In this document: piece by piece, positions 28,719-37,001 of the stretch | How the letters are laid out: each line of letters starts with the position of its first letter | How positions within the stretch are numbered: the first letter of the stretch is position 1 | Assembly: GCA_003555335.1 (NCBI GenBank) | Contig: PWHD01000049.1 | Span: forward strand, 1-64,000 | Source: Mollicutes bacterium | Lineage (GTDB): Bacteria; Bacillota_I; Bacilli_A; Izemoplasmatales; Izemoplasmataceae | Direction of reading: 5' to 3' | DNA: 64,000 nt | Translations under genes and position numbers: made by a program | Notes under the pieces: model-generated | Databases searched by the model: none | What the model saw: only the letters and a program-made list of their open reading frames with translations | Told to the model about the DNA's origin: nothing

Positions 28719-29034
28719 CGCCTATCAGGACCGCCGGATGCTCAAGTGGCTTCCGTTTGAATCCCTCGAGGAACAAGGCGACACCCTGCGGGCGCTCTAT
28801 GATTCCTTGGACAAGGAAGAAAAACCCGAGTTGTCGCAGGACCACTTGGACCTCATGCAATACAGTCTCGAAGAGGCGCTTTTCTATCAGTCGCGCATCG
28901 TCTGTGTCTATTATGAAAAGGGCCGGCGCAAACAACTTGCGGGCTTTGTTCTCGGCGTCGACACCGACAGAGGGCTTCTTTTTCTGGACAGCGGCACATT
29001 GATTCTCGATGAAATCATCGACATCGAAAAATAA
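28711..29034 (+). CDS. YolD-like protein
   Basis: A 107-residue acidic protein with the YolD-family lead DRRMLKWLPFESLEEQ and a central beta-rich part. YolD-like proteins are typically encoded right behind UvrX-type polymerases and are thought to act with them, possibly in place of UmuD; the mechanism is not established. The start is most likely GTG 28711, which overlaps the polymerase gene by 8 bases and follows a GGTGG site; earlier in-frame codons would read into the polymerase gene. Confidence 0.85.
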   Translation: MADAYQDRRMLKWLPFESLEEQGDTLRALYDSLDKEEKPELSQDHLDLMQYSLEEALFYQSRIVCVYYEKGRRKQLAGFVLGVDTDRGLLFLDSGTLILDEIIDIEK

Positions 29035-29049
29035 AAATCCGTTCGCTTC

Positions 29050-29078
29050 TTTACTTACCGCACCTATCCCGATATAAT
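29050..29078 (+). promoter_or_regulatory. Promoter of the BMP-type importer operon
   Basis: TTTACT (29050-29055), 17-base spacer, perfect TATAAT (29073-29078), 36 bases before the start codon. Confidence 0.75.
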
Positions 29079-29113
29079 GAAGATATAAAAATATAAAGGG
29101 GGCAACAATCATT

Positions 29114-30208
29114 ATGAGAAAGATCTTTATAATTTTCCTGATGTTCGGTCTGGTCCTGACGGTGTCGGCATGCCGCAGGGAAACGTTCGAAATCGCCATG
29201 ATCACCGATGCCGGGGACATCGATGACGAATCCTTCAACCAGGGCACCTGGGAAGGCATCGTCGAATATGCGGAAGCCAACAATATCTCCCACCGCTATT
29301 ATCGTCCGGCTGAAGTTTCCGACACGGCCTATCTCGATGCGATCAACCTTGCTGTCAACGGTGGCGCCAAGATTGTCATAACACCTGGTTTCTTGTTCGA
29401 AGAGGCCATCTACGTGGCGCAAGAGCGGCACCCGGATGTGAAATTCGTCCTGATCGATGGCCAGCCCCACGATGGCGACTGGCCTGACCCCGATTTCCAT
29501 GTCGGCGATAATACTGTCTCCATCTTCTTCGCAGAAGAAGAATCCGGATTCCTCGCGGGCTATGCGGCCGTGATGGACGGCTTCGAGGACCTTGGCTTCA
29601 TGGGTGGTATGGCCGTGCCTGCGGTTGTGCGTTTCGGAGTCGGTTATATCGCCGGCGCCTATTATGCGGCCAATGAACTTGAAAAAGAGATCAACTTCCC
29701 GAATAACCGCTATACTTATCTTGGCAACTTCGACCCGAGCCCCGATCACAAAGACATGGCCGAAAGCTGGTATTTTGATGGCACGGACATCATCTTTGCG
29801 GCCGCCGGCGGTGCCGGATCCAGTATCATGGCTGCGGCTGAGGACTCTGATGCCTGGATGATCGGCGTCGACGTCGACCAGTCCGCCAACAGCCCAACCG
29901 TCCTGACCAGCGCGATGAAAGCACTTGGCGTCGCGGTTCAGGATATGCTCGAAGACTTCTACAATGATGCGTTCCGTGGCGGCGAAGTCATCAATCTCAC
30001 AGCCTCTGAAGATGGTGTCGGCCTTCCGACCGACGATGACGCTTGGCGCTTTGACACTTTCACCGTCGCGCAATATAACAGCATCTACGACCAGATTGCG
30101 GACGGTACCATCGATGTGCCAGCCAATTACACTGACCTTGTCGCGTTCTTTGATACGCACGACCTGGCCGAACTGCAGATTGAAAGCGGAACTGTCCAAC
30201 CTGAATAG
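29114..30208 (+). CDS. BMP-family nucleoside-binding lipoprotein
   Basis: This is the extracellular substrate-binding protein of an ABC importer of the Bmp/Med/PnrA group, whose known members bind purine nucleosides. The 364-residue product has a lipoprotein signal peptide ending at Cys20 (lipobox VSAC), then the family start IAMITDAGDIDDESFNQGTWEG. It also has AEEESGFLAGYAAVM, DLGFMGGMAVPAVVRFGVGY and the VDVDQSANSPTVLTSAMK block. A terminator hairpin separates it from the ATPase gene, so it should be made in excess over the transporter. Confidence 0.93.
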   Translation: MRKIFIIFLMFGLVLTVSACRRETFEIAMITDAGDIDDESFNQGTWEGIVEYAEANNISHRYYRPAEVSDTAYLDAINLAVNGGAKIVITPGFLFEEAIYVAQERHPDVKFVLIDGQPHDGDWPDPDFHVGDNTVSIFFAEEESGFLAGYAAVMDGFEDLGFMGGMAVPAVVRFGVGYIAGAYYAANELEKEINFPNNRYTYLGNFDPSPDHKDMAESWYFDGTDIIFAAAGGAGSSIMAAAEDSDAWMIGVDVDQSANSPTVLTSAMKALGVAVQDMLEDFYNDAFRGGEVINLTASEDGVGLPTDDDAWRFDTFTVAQYNSIYDQIADGTIDVPANYTDLVAFFDTHDLAELQIESGTVQPE

Positions 30209-30231
30209 TTGAATCATTCGCCGAGAAAAAT

Positions 30232-30260
30232 AAAAAAGGGAAGCTTGGCTTTCCTTTTTT
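30232..30260 (+). terminator. Intra-operon terminator after the binding-protein gene
   Basis: A 13-bp stem of A6 plus GGGAAGC against GCTTTCC plus T6, with a three-base loop. It sits 39 bases before the ATPase start, so partial read-through would set a higher level of binding protein than of the membrane components. Confidence 0.8.
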
Positions 30261-30298
30261 AGAATATTGCGGACTCCATAACTGAAAGTAGGTGCTCT

Positions 30299-31825
30299 AT
30301 GGAATATGTGATCGAAATGAACAATATCACCAAGGAGTTTCCTGGTATCAAGGCCAACGACAACGTCACGCTCAAACTAAAGAAGGGCGAGATCCATGCC
30401 CTGCTGGGGGAGAACGGCGCCGGCAAATCGACCCTGATGAGCGTTCTGTTCGGGCTTTACCGTGCCGATGAGGGTGAAATCAAGGTCCGTGGGGAGAAAG
30501 TGGACATCAAGAACCCCAACGACGCGACCCGCCTCGGTATCGGCATGGTCCATCAACATTTCAAGCTGGTGCACAACTTCACCGTCACCGAGAACATCAT
30601 CCTTGGTTATGAGGATAGCAGACGAGGCTTTTTGGACCTGGAGGGCCCAGTCAAAAGAATCAAGTCTCTAAGTGAACAATACAAGCTCAAAGTCAACCCG
30701 AAATCGGTTATCGAAGATATCTCGGTCGGCCAGCAACAACGTGTCGAAATCCTCAAAATGCTCTACCGCGATGCCGATATCCTCATTTTCGACGAACCGA
30801 CCGCCGTTTTGACCCCGCAGGAAATCAATGAGTTGATGAAAATCATGAAATCGCTGGCCGACGAAGGGAAATCGATTGTCCTGATCACTCATAAACTCGA
30901 GGAAATCAAAAAGGTCGCCGATCGTTGCACAATCCTGCGACGCGGGAAACACATCGACACCGTCGTCGTCAGCGAAACTTCAAATGAACAGCTCGCCGAG
31001 AAGATGGTCGGCCGAAAAGTCTCTTTCGGCGTCGACAAGAAGAAGCCGAAACCGAAAGAAACCGTGCTCGAGGTCAAGAACCTCACGGTCCGCGATTCCA
31101 TCATCGATGCCGATGTGGTCAAGAATGTGAGTTTCACCGTGAAGCGGGGGGAGATTCTCTGTGTCGCCGGTATCGAAGGTAACGGCCAGACGGAGCTGAT
31201 TCACGGTCTTGTCGGGCTCAAACCGGTCAAGGACGGCAACATCACCCTGCTCGGCGAGGATATCACCCATAAATCGATACGCAAGCGCAGTCTGAAGGGG
31301 ATCTCCCATATCCCGGAGGACCGGCAGCGCCACGGGCTGATTCTTGATTTCTCGCTCGCCAACAACCTCATCCTTCAGAATTATTTCGACGAACAGTTTC
31401 AGAACAATGGATTTTTCAAATTCGATCGGATTTATGACCATGCGGACCGCCTGATCGAACGGTTTGACATCCGCACAAGCAAAGGCGCATCCACTCTGGT
31501 AAGAAGCATGAGCGGGGGCAATCAGCAAAAAGCCATTCTCGGTCGCGAAATCAGCCGCGACAATGACCTTCTGATCGCGGTCCAGCCGACACGCGGTCTC
31601 GATGTCGGCGCCATCGAGTTCGTCCACAAAGAAATTGTCAAACAGCGCGATAATGACAAGGCGGTCCTGGTCGTCTCCCTCGAACTCGATGAGGTCATGA
31701 ATCTCAGCGACCGGATCATCGTACTTTATGAAGGCGAAAATGTCGGGGAATTCGACCCGCAGAAAGTCACCGAGAACGAACTTGGACTCTACATGTCCGG
31801 TTCCAAAAGGAGGGACACCACATGA
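30299..31825 (+). CDS. Nucleoside-type ABC importer, double ATP-binding protein
   Basis: The 508-residue protein has two fused ABC domains, as in the RbsA/NupA/YufO group. Domain 1 has Walker A GENGAGKST, signature ISVGQQQRVEIL and Walker B ILIFDEPTAVL. Domain 2 has a degenerate Walker A (GIEGNGQTEL, lacking the lysine), a SGGNQQKAILGRE signature and a Walker B ending in QPTRGLD where most ABC ATPases have a DEP sequence; this asymmetry is usual for the family. It energises the two permeases encoded next and overlaps the first by four bases. Confidence 0.93.
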   Translation: MEYVIEMNNITKEFPGIKANDNVTLKLKKGEIHALLGENGAGKSTLMSVLFGLYRADEGEIKVRGEKVDIKNPNDATRLGIGMVHQHFKLVHNFTVTENIILGYEDSRRGFLDLEGPVKRIKSLSEQYKLKVNPKSVIEDISVGQQQRVEILKMLYRDADILIFDEPTAVLTPQEINELMKIMKSLADEGKSIVLITHKLEEIKKVADRCTILRRGKHIDTVVVSETSNEQLAEKMVGRKVSFGVDKKKPKPKETVLEVKNLTVRDSIIDADVVKNVSFTVKRGEILCVAGIEGNGQTELIHGLVGLKPVKDGNITLLGEDITHKSIRKRSLKGISHIPEDRQRHGLILDFSLANNLILQNYFDEQFQNNGFFKFDRIYDHADRLIERFDIRTSKGASTLVRSMSGGNQQKAILGREISRDNDLLIAVQPTRGLDVGAIEFVHKEIVKQRDNDKAVLVVSLELDEVMNLSDRIIVLYEGENVGEFDPQKVTENELGLYMSGSKRRDTT

Positions 31826-32958
31826 ATAAGATTGGGCGTTTATGGGAATCCCTTCTTCACAAGGTTGCGGACCGTCCGGAAAGCATCAGTGTCCTCTCCA
31901 GCATCCTCGCGATTGTGAGCGGGCTTTTGGTCGGCCTCATCGTTATGCTTTTCGTCAATCCCTCACAGGCATTCCCGGGTTTCATCACCATCCTGACCGG
32001 CCCCTTCCAGGATGGGCTCGCCAGTATGGGCAACACGCTTTATTTCGGGGTGCCGATCGTGCTGACAGGCCTTTCCGTCGCCTTCGCTTTTCGTACGGGT
32101 CTTTTCAATATCGGCGCGACCGGCCAGTTGACGATGGGTGCTTTCACCGCCGTCTATATCGGCGTCAACTGGGGGTTCCTCGGGCCGCTGCACTGGGTGG
32201 TCGCCGTGCTCGGTGCCATCTTGGCGGGTGCGATATGGGGATCGATCCCCGGATTCCTCAAGGCGTTCAGAAATGTGCACGAGGTCGTTTCTTCGATCAT
32301 GCTCAATTACATCGCGATGTACATGAACACGATGCTCATCACCCAGCTGATCTACAATCAACAATATGCACGTGCGCAATCACCGCTTCCCTCAGCGAGA
32401 ATACCTGTTTTGTTCATGAACAATCTTTTTCCCGGTTCCAATGCGAACATGGGCATCTTCATCGCCATTTTGTTTGTCATCATCCTGCATATCATTCTCA
32501 ATCACACCACGTTCGGCTATGAACTCAAGAGTGTCGGATTCAATCTTGAGGCGGCTCGTTACGCCGGTATGAGTGAAAAAAGGAACATGGTACTCGCAAT
32601 GACAATCAGCGGCGCGATCGCCGGTTCGGCAGGCGCCATCATGTTTCTTGTCGCCGGCAAACATTTAGAACCGGTGAATCATCTGATGCCGGAAGGCTTC
32701 ACTGGCATCGCCATCGCGCTTCTTGGTCTGAGCGCGCCTATCGGCGTCTTCCTCGCCGGTATCTTTTACGGCGCCCTCGAACAAGGCGGCTATTACATGC
32801 AACTTTATGATTTCATGCCCGAAATCATCGACATCATCATCGCCGTCATCATCTATTTTGCGGCACTCAGTCTCTTTCTCCGGAAATTTGTCGCGAACTA
32901 TCTTAGAAAACATATCAAAAAAGAAGTCCAACTCCAGGAAGGAAGTGAGGTCAAATGA
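31822..32958 (+). CDS. Nucleoside-type ABC importer permease 1
   Basis: A 378-residue BPD_transp_2 family permease (YufP/NupB-like) with about nine to ten membrane helices. Family markers are the GLSVAFAFRTGLFNIGATGQ segment near residue 80, FRNVHEVVSSIMLNYIA, and YAGMSEKRNMVLAMTISGAIAG, the region that meets the ATPase. It is the first of two unequal permease subunits of the BMP-type importer. The gene overlaps its upstream and downstream neighbours by four bases each, giving strict translational coupling. Confidence 0.93.
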   Translation: MNKIGRLWESLLHKVADRPESISVLSSILAIVSGLLVGLIVMLFVNPSQAFPGFITILTGPFQDGLASMGNTLYFGVPIVLTGLSVAFAFRTGLFNIGATGQLTMGAFTAVYIGVNWGFLGPLHWVVAVLGAILAGAIWGSIPGFLKAFRNVHEVVSSIMLNYIAMYMNTMLITQLIYNQQYARAQSPLPSARIPVLFMNNLFPGSNANMGIFIAILFVIILHIILNHTTFGYELKSVGFNLEAARYAGMSEKRNMVLAMTISGAIAGSAGAIMFLVAGKHLEPVNHLMPEGFTGIAIALLGLSAPIGVFLAGIFYGALEQGGYYMQLYDFMPEIIDIIIAVIIYFAALSLFLRKFVANYLRKHIKKEVQLQEGSEVK

Positions 32959-33932
32959 GCGAATTGTTCAATCTCGATCTGCTTTATTTCCTTTTTCCGC
33001 TTGTCATCGCTTCCATGGTTCCGCTGGCTGTTGTTGCCCTTGGTGCGCTTTATAGCGAGCGAAGCGGTGTCATCAACATCGCCTTGGAAGGAATCATGGT
33101 CATGGGCGGTTTCACCGGTGTCATGACCATCCGCTATCTCGAACAGAGCACATCGATGCCCTTGCAATGGATTGCGTTCATCGGTCTTTTCATCGGCGCT
33201 TTCTCCGGCATGATTTTCTCTTTCTTCCACGCCTACGCCTCCATCCATATGAAGGCCAATCAGATCATTAGCGCGACCGCTTTGAACCTCTTTGCCCCTG
33301 CACTTGCCGTCTTTGTCGCAAGGACGCTTTATCTGACAAGAAGAATCGTCATCAGCGGCAATTACAGAATCACTGCGGTTCCCGTTTTAAGCGAGATTTC
33401 TTTCATCGGTCCAATGTTTTTCACACGGGCCTACCTTTCAACCTATATCGGAGTGGTCCTTTTCATCGTTCTCACAATCATCCTCTATAAGACAAGACTC
33501 GGCCTGAGAATCCGCAGCTGTGGGGAAAATCCGCATGCCGCCGATGCCCTCGGGGTCAACATCTACAAGATAAGGTATGTCGGCGTTCTTGTATCCGGGG
33601 CGCTCGCCGGTATGGGCGGCGTTGTCTTCGTATTGAGTTTCGCCACCCGTTTCGATGGAACCGTCATCGGCTTTGGCTTCCTCGCCCTCGCGGTACTCAT
33701 CTTCGGTCAATGGCATCCGGGCAAGATCATCCTGGCCGCGCTTTTCTTCGCAGCGGTAAGAGTCGTATCCAGCACCTACTCAAGCATTCCATATTTAAGG
33801 GACGCCGCACTTCCTGCGGAAATTTACAGGATGCTTCCTTATATCGCGACCCTCATCGCCCTCGCCATCGTTTCGAAATCATCGCGTGCACCACGCGCCG
33901 CCGGTGAACCCTATGACGCCGGGAAACGCTAA
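32955..33932 (+). CDS. Nucleoside-type ABC importer permease 2
   Basis: A 325-residue BPD_transp_2 permease (YufQ/NupC-like). It has the YSERSGVINIALEGIMVMGGF motif near residue 35, NQIISATALNLFAPALAVF, and the ATPase-contact block LRIRSCGENPHAADALGVNIYKIRYVGVLVSGALAG, of which only the ends are quoted in most family descriptions. It completes the importer with the binding protein, the double ATPase and permease 1. The operon ends with a strong terminator. Confidence 0.93.
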   Translation: MSELFNLDLLYFLFPLVIASMVPLAVVALGALYSERSGVINIALEGIMVMGGFTGVMTIRYLEQSTSMPLQWIAFIGLFIGAFSGMIFSFFHAYASIHMKANQIISATALNLFAPALAVFVARTLYLTRRIVISGNYRITAVPVLSEISFIGPMFFTRAYLSTYIGVVLFIVLTIILYKTRLGLRIRSCGENPHAADALGVNIYKIRYVGVLVSGALAGMGGVVFVLSFATRFDGTVIGFGFLALAVLIFGQWHPGKIILAALFFAAVRVVSSTYSSIPYLRDAALPAEIYRMLPYIATLIALAIVSKSSRAPRAAGEPYDAGKR

Positions 33933-33946
33933 GGCAAAAACTCCTT

Positions 33947-33976
33947 CCAAGCCCTTATCCGAGGGCTTGGTTTTTT
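33947..33976 (+). terminator. Terminator of the BMP-type importer operon
   Basis: Stem CCAAGCCC/GGGCTTGG with a short loop followed by T6. Confidence 0.92.
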
Positions 33977-33989
33977 ATGGTCATAATTA

Positions 33990-34039
33990 TTTACAAACTG
34001 ACAACCCTATGGTAATATATAAGTTGTAAAGAGTTGTCA
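33990..34039 (+). promoter_or_regulatory. Promoter and candidate BusR operator of the regulator gene
   Basis: TTTACA (33990-33995), 17 bases, TAATAT (34013-34018) with a TGG extension. The promoter is framed by the inverted repeat TTTACAA (33990-33996) and TTGTAAA (34024-34030). A second inverted pair is TGACAAC (33999-34005) and GTTGTCA (34033-34039). The block 33990-34030 matches 34737-34777, before the betaine-binding protein gene, at 38 of 41 positions. This is good evidence for a shared operator and autoregulation. Confidence 0.7.
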
Positions 34040-34061
34040 AATTGAGAACGAAGGTGACGAT

Positions 34062-34685
34062 ATGGTTAACAAGGAATCCCGCTACCAAAACATCGCTTAC
34101 GAGATCGCAAAGCGGGTCGTGGCGGGAAGAATAGAAGAAGGCGACAAGTTACGGGGACGCTCCGTGCTTGCCGGTGAGTTCGAGGTATCAAGCGAGACCA
34201 TAAGGAAAGCGATGCGACTGCTTGAGAATCTCGGTGTGGTCGAGGTCGTACAACGCAGTGGTATCTATGTGATCTCGAGCAAAGCGGCCGAACTTTATGT
34301 CGAACAGCACCGCAAGCAAAGCGAATCACACCGGCTTTTCTCCGATACACAGGAACTTTTGAAGGAATCGGCGAAAGTGCAGAAGATGCTTGAGAGCCAC
34401 ATCAAGCGTTTGCTGGAAACATCGAAGAACGAGGTCTTTCCGTTTGACTTTTTCACTTTCAAGCTCCAAAAGACCGACGAACACCTAGGTAAGAGCCTGA
34501 AAGACATCCAGTTCTGGAATGAGACTTATGGTCTTGTCCTCGCACTCGAGGCTGATGGTGATCTCTATCAGGCGCCGAATCCAAAATGGCCACTGGAAGA
34601 AAACATGATTCTTTATGTGCTCGGCGATGATAATGTCAAAAGAAGAACGCTTTCATTATTCCGGCCCCAAGGCGATATCAGTTAG
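34062..34685 (+). CDS. busR: BusR-like GntR regulator with C-terminal TrkA_C (RCK_C) domain
   Basis: The 207-residue product has an N-terminal GntR-type winged helix (about residues 8-75: IAYEIAKRVVAGRIEEGDKL, SVLAGEFEVSSETIRKAMRLL, LGVVEVVQRSGIYV). A helical linker follows to about residue 130, then a C-terminal TrkA_C/RCK_C domain with LGKSLKDIQFWNETYGLVLAL and a terminal ILYVLGD strand. This three-part layout is that of BusR from lactic streptococci, which binds c-di-AMP through the RCK_C domain and represses the glycine betaine importer genes. Here too the betaine importer follows directly, and both promoters carry the same operator block. c-di-AMP binding is inferred from architecture. 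No diadenylate cyclase gene is in the window. Confidence 0.85.
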   Translation: MVNKESRYQNIAYEIAKRVVAGRIEEGDKLRGRSVLAGEFEVSSETIRKAMRLLENLGVVEVVQRSGIYVISSKAAELYVEQHRKQSESHRLFSDTQELLKESAKVQKMLESHIKRLLETSKNEVFPFDFFTFKLQKTDEHLGKSLKDIQFWNETYGLVLALEADGDLYQAPNPKWPLEENMILYVLGDDNVKRRTLSLFRPQGDIS

Positions 34686-34712
34686 ACCCCCTTAATGAAG
34701 CGGTTGATTCTG

Positions 34713-34777
34713 TCTGACAAAGTCCGATTATCTTCCTTTACAAACTGACAACCCTATGATAGTATATAGGTTGTAAA
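34713..34777 (+). promoter_or_regulatory. Promoter and candidate BusR operator of the betaine importer
   Basis: TTTACA (34737-34742), 17 bases, TAGTAT (34760-34765) with a TGA extension, framed by TTTACAA and TTGTAAA as in the regulator's own promoter. TGACAAC recurs at 34746-34752, with an additional TGACAA at 34715-34720, 31 bases upstream, i.e. about three helical turns on the same face. Confidence 0.7.
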
Positions 34778-34820
34778 AGCATTAAATTTTAAAAAACTGA
34801 TAACATAGGAGTGAAACATT

Positions 34821-35816
34821 ATGAAATTAATCAAAAGGCTTGTCTTGGTTTCAGCGTTATTAACCATGATCTTTGCTGTTGCCGCGTGTGAATACGAGAC
34901 AGATGAAATCACACTCGGCGAAGGTGACTGGGAAAGTAACGAATTCCACAACCAGATTACCAGGTTCATTATTGAATACGGATACGGCATCGATGTCAAT
35001 ATCGACACAGTCGACACCGCACTTTTGGTCCAAGGACTGAGAGAGGGCACCATCCATGTCAACATGGAAATGTGGGGCGACAATATCCCGACTTTCCAGG
35101 ATGACCTCGATCAAGGTTATTATGAAATCGTTTCCGTCAACTTCGATGACAACTATCAAGGTCTCTACATTCCTCAGTATCTTGCCGAACAGCATGAGGG
35201 CCTGAGAACCATTCAGGATCTGCCTGAATACAAACATCTCTTCCCGGACCCCGAAGTCAGCAACTGGGACCCTGAAGTCCATCAAGCGGTTGTCCACGGC
35301 GGACCATCAGGATGGGCGGTCACCAATTTCCTGCAGACGAAATTCGAGAATGAAGATCTCTACCCCGGTCTTGTGGAACATTTCGTGTTCAGGCCTTCAG
35401 AATCAACCACGCTTCTCAACACCACCATGCTTTCCGCTTATGAAGATGAAGAGCCATGGGTCGGCTATAACTGGGAACCTACCTGGATTCTAGGTCAGCT
35501 GGACATGCTCCTGCTGGAAGATGAATACGAGTACGATGCCGACACCGGTGCCGGGAACCCGCCGACACAGGACGTCACCGTAGTCGTAACCGCGGATTTC
35601 GAGTCCGACTATCCTGAAATCCATGCCTTCCTCAGCAACTATGAGACATCGTCCGCAATCACCGCCGACGGTCTTGCCTATATGCAGACCGAGGATGCGT
35701 CAACAGAAGAAGCAGCACGCTGGTGGCTACGCGAGTATGAAGACCTCTGGAGCAACTGGGTTACTGAAGATGCTCATACAGCAATCATGGACGCTTTAGA
35801 CACTTACGATGACTAA
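34821..35816 (+). CDS. opuAC: Glycine betaine/choline-type ABC binding lipoprotein 1
   Basis: Extracellular binding protein of an OpuA/ProX-type compatible-solute importer. The 331-residue product has a lipoprotein signal ending at Cys23 (lipobox AVAAC), the OpuAC-domain start ITLGEGDWESNEFHN, and further conserved parts GLREGTIHVNMEMWGDN, VHGGPSGWAVTNFLQTKF and VGYNWEPTWILGQLD, rich in tryptophans of the kind that form the betaine-binding cage. It is acidic, as expected for a secreted protein. The terminator after it implies higher expression than the permease. A close paralog is encoded after the ATPase gene at 38.5 kb. Confidence 0.92.
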   Translation: MKLIKRLVLVSALLTMIFAVAACEYETDEITLGEGDWESNEFHNQITRFIIEYGYGIDVNIDTVDTALLVQGLREGTIHVNMEMWGDNIPTFQDDLDQGYYEIVSVNFDDNYQGLYIPQYLAEQHEGLRTIQDLPEYKHLFPDPEVSNWDPEVHQAVVHGGPSGWAVTNFLQTKFENEDLYPGLVEHFVFRPSESTTLLNTTMLSAYEDEEPWVGYNWEPTWILGQLDMLLLEDEYEYDADTGAGNPPTQDVTVVVTADFESDYPEIHAFLSNYETSSAITADGLAYMQTEDASTEEAARWWLREYEDLWSNWVTEDAHTAIMDALDTYDD

Positions 35817-35837
35817 CAATTTGTCATTGACTGGTAG

Positions 35838-35870
35838 AAAATACAGCGTGACGCCACGCTGTATTTTCTT
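35838..35870 (+). terminator. Intra-operon terminator after opuAC
   Basis: Perfect 13-bp stem AAAATACAGCGTG/CACGCTGTATTTT with an ACGC loop, followed by CTTTAAT. It stands between the binding-protein gene and the permease gene and is probably leaky. Confidence 0.8.
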
Positions 35871-35915
35871 TAATCAAAGTCAACAAGACAATCACATTAT
35901 GAAAGGAGAAATAAC

Positions 35916-37001
35916 ATGTTAGACTTTTTGATTGAATTCCCCGAGTGGCTGATGTTCAACTTCAGTGACTTCATCGATCGCGCCTTCGTCTGGTTCAGAT
36001 CGACATTCTCATTCCTGTTCGAATTCATCCGGACTGTACTCTTGCGCTCGCTCGACTCGGTCGCCGCGATCTTGAACAGTACACCGTGGTTCATCTGGGT
36101 ACTCGCGATCGCCGGCTATTACGCCATTGATTATTTCACAAAACGTAAGGGCATCGCCTGGCTCACCGTGGCCGGTGTCCTCGTCCTTTGGCTCATCTAT
36201 TATAACGCCATTCTCATCAATCCCCACTTTGTACAGATGGTACGCGAGATGGAGAGTATTCCCTGGTGGTTCATCGAACAACCGCGCACACCATGGACCA
36301 TCTATATCGTTCTCGTCTTTCTGGGCGCCTATTCGCTCACGGAATGGAAGACCGCACTGCTCCTATCGGTTCTCTTATTTCTGATTGGTGCGTTCGGTGT
36401 ATGGGATGCGATGGTCTACACACTCGGCATCATCGTCATCAGTGTATTCATCAGCTTCATCATCGGGCTGCCTCTAGGGATCCTCATGGCGAAATCACTC
36501 GTCGTTGAAAAAATCCTCAGGCCGATTCTCGACCTCATGCAGACGATTCCCTCGTTCGTCTATCTGATTCCGGCGGTCATGCTCTTCCAGCAGGGACGGG
36601 TACCGGCAACTTTCGCGACCATCATCTATTCCGTTCCACCGCTGATCAGATTGACATTCCTGGGTATCCAGAACATCGAGTCAGATGTCGTCGAAGCGGG
36701 CGAAGCATTCGGTTCGACACCAAGACAGATGCTATTCAAAATCGAGATTCCACAGGCCCTATCCACCATCGCGACCGGACTCAACCAGACAACAATGATG
36801 GCTGTGGCCATGGTTGTCATCGCTTCACTGATCGGCGCGGACGGTCTCGGCCGTATCGTCTTGATTGCGAACAGACAAATCCAGATCGGTGAAGGTTTCA
36901 CCGCCGGCTTTGCCATTGTATTCCTTGCCATCATTCTCGATAGGCTGCTTCAGGGTATGGCCAACAAACTAGAGTATTCGGAGGCTGGTATCGATGAGTA
37001 A
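35916..37001 (+). CDS. opuAB: Glycine betaine-type ABC importer permease
   Basis: A 361-residue BPD_transp_1 permease. The N-terminal amphipathic part is followed by several membrane helices. The EAA-type loop reads VEAGEAFGSTPRQMLFKIEIPQALSTIATG (ends of the loop: EAGEAFGST and IPQALSTI), preceded by DLMQTIPSFVYLIPAVMLF, the typical OpuAB/ProW segment. It forms the membrane pore with the ATPase encoded next, overlapping it by eight bases. AAAGGAG precedes ATG. Confidence 0.93.
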   Translation: MLDFLIEFPEWLMFNFSDFIDRAFVWFRSTFSFLFEFIRTVLLRSLDSVAAILNSTPWFIWVLAIAGYYAIDYFTKRKGIAWLTVAGVLVLWLIYYNAILINPHFVQMVREMESIPWWFIEQPRTPWTIYIVLVFLGAYSLTEWKTALLLSVLLFLIGAFGVWDAMVYTLGIIVISVFISFIIGLPLGILMAKSLVVEKILRPILDLMQTIPSFVYLIPAVMLFQQGRVPATFATIIYSVPPLIRLTFLGIQNIESDVVEAGEAFGSTPRQMLFKIEIPQALSTIATGLNQTTMMAVAMVVIASLIGADGLGRIVLIANRQIQIGEGFTAGFAIVFLAIILDRLLQGMANKLEYSEAGIDE

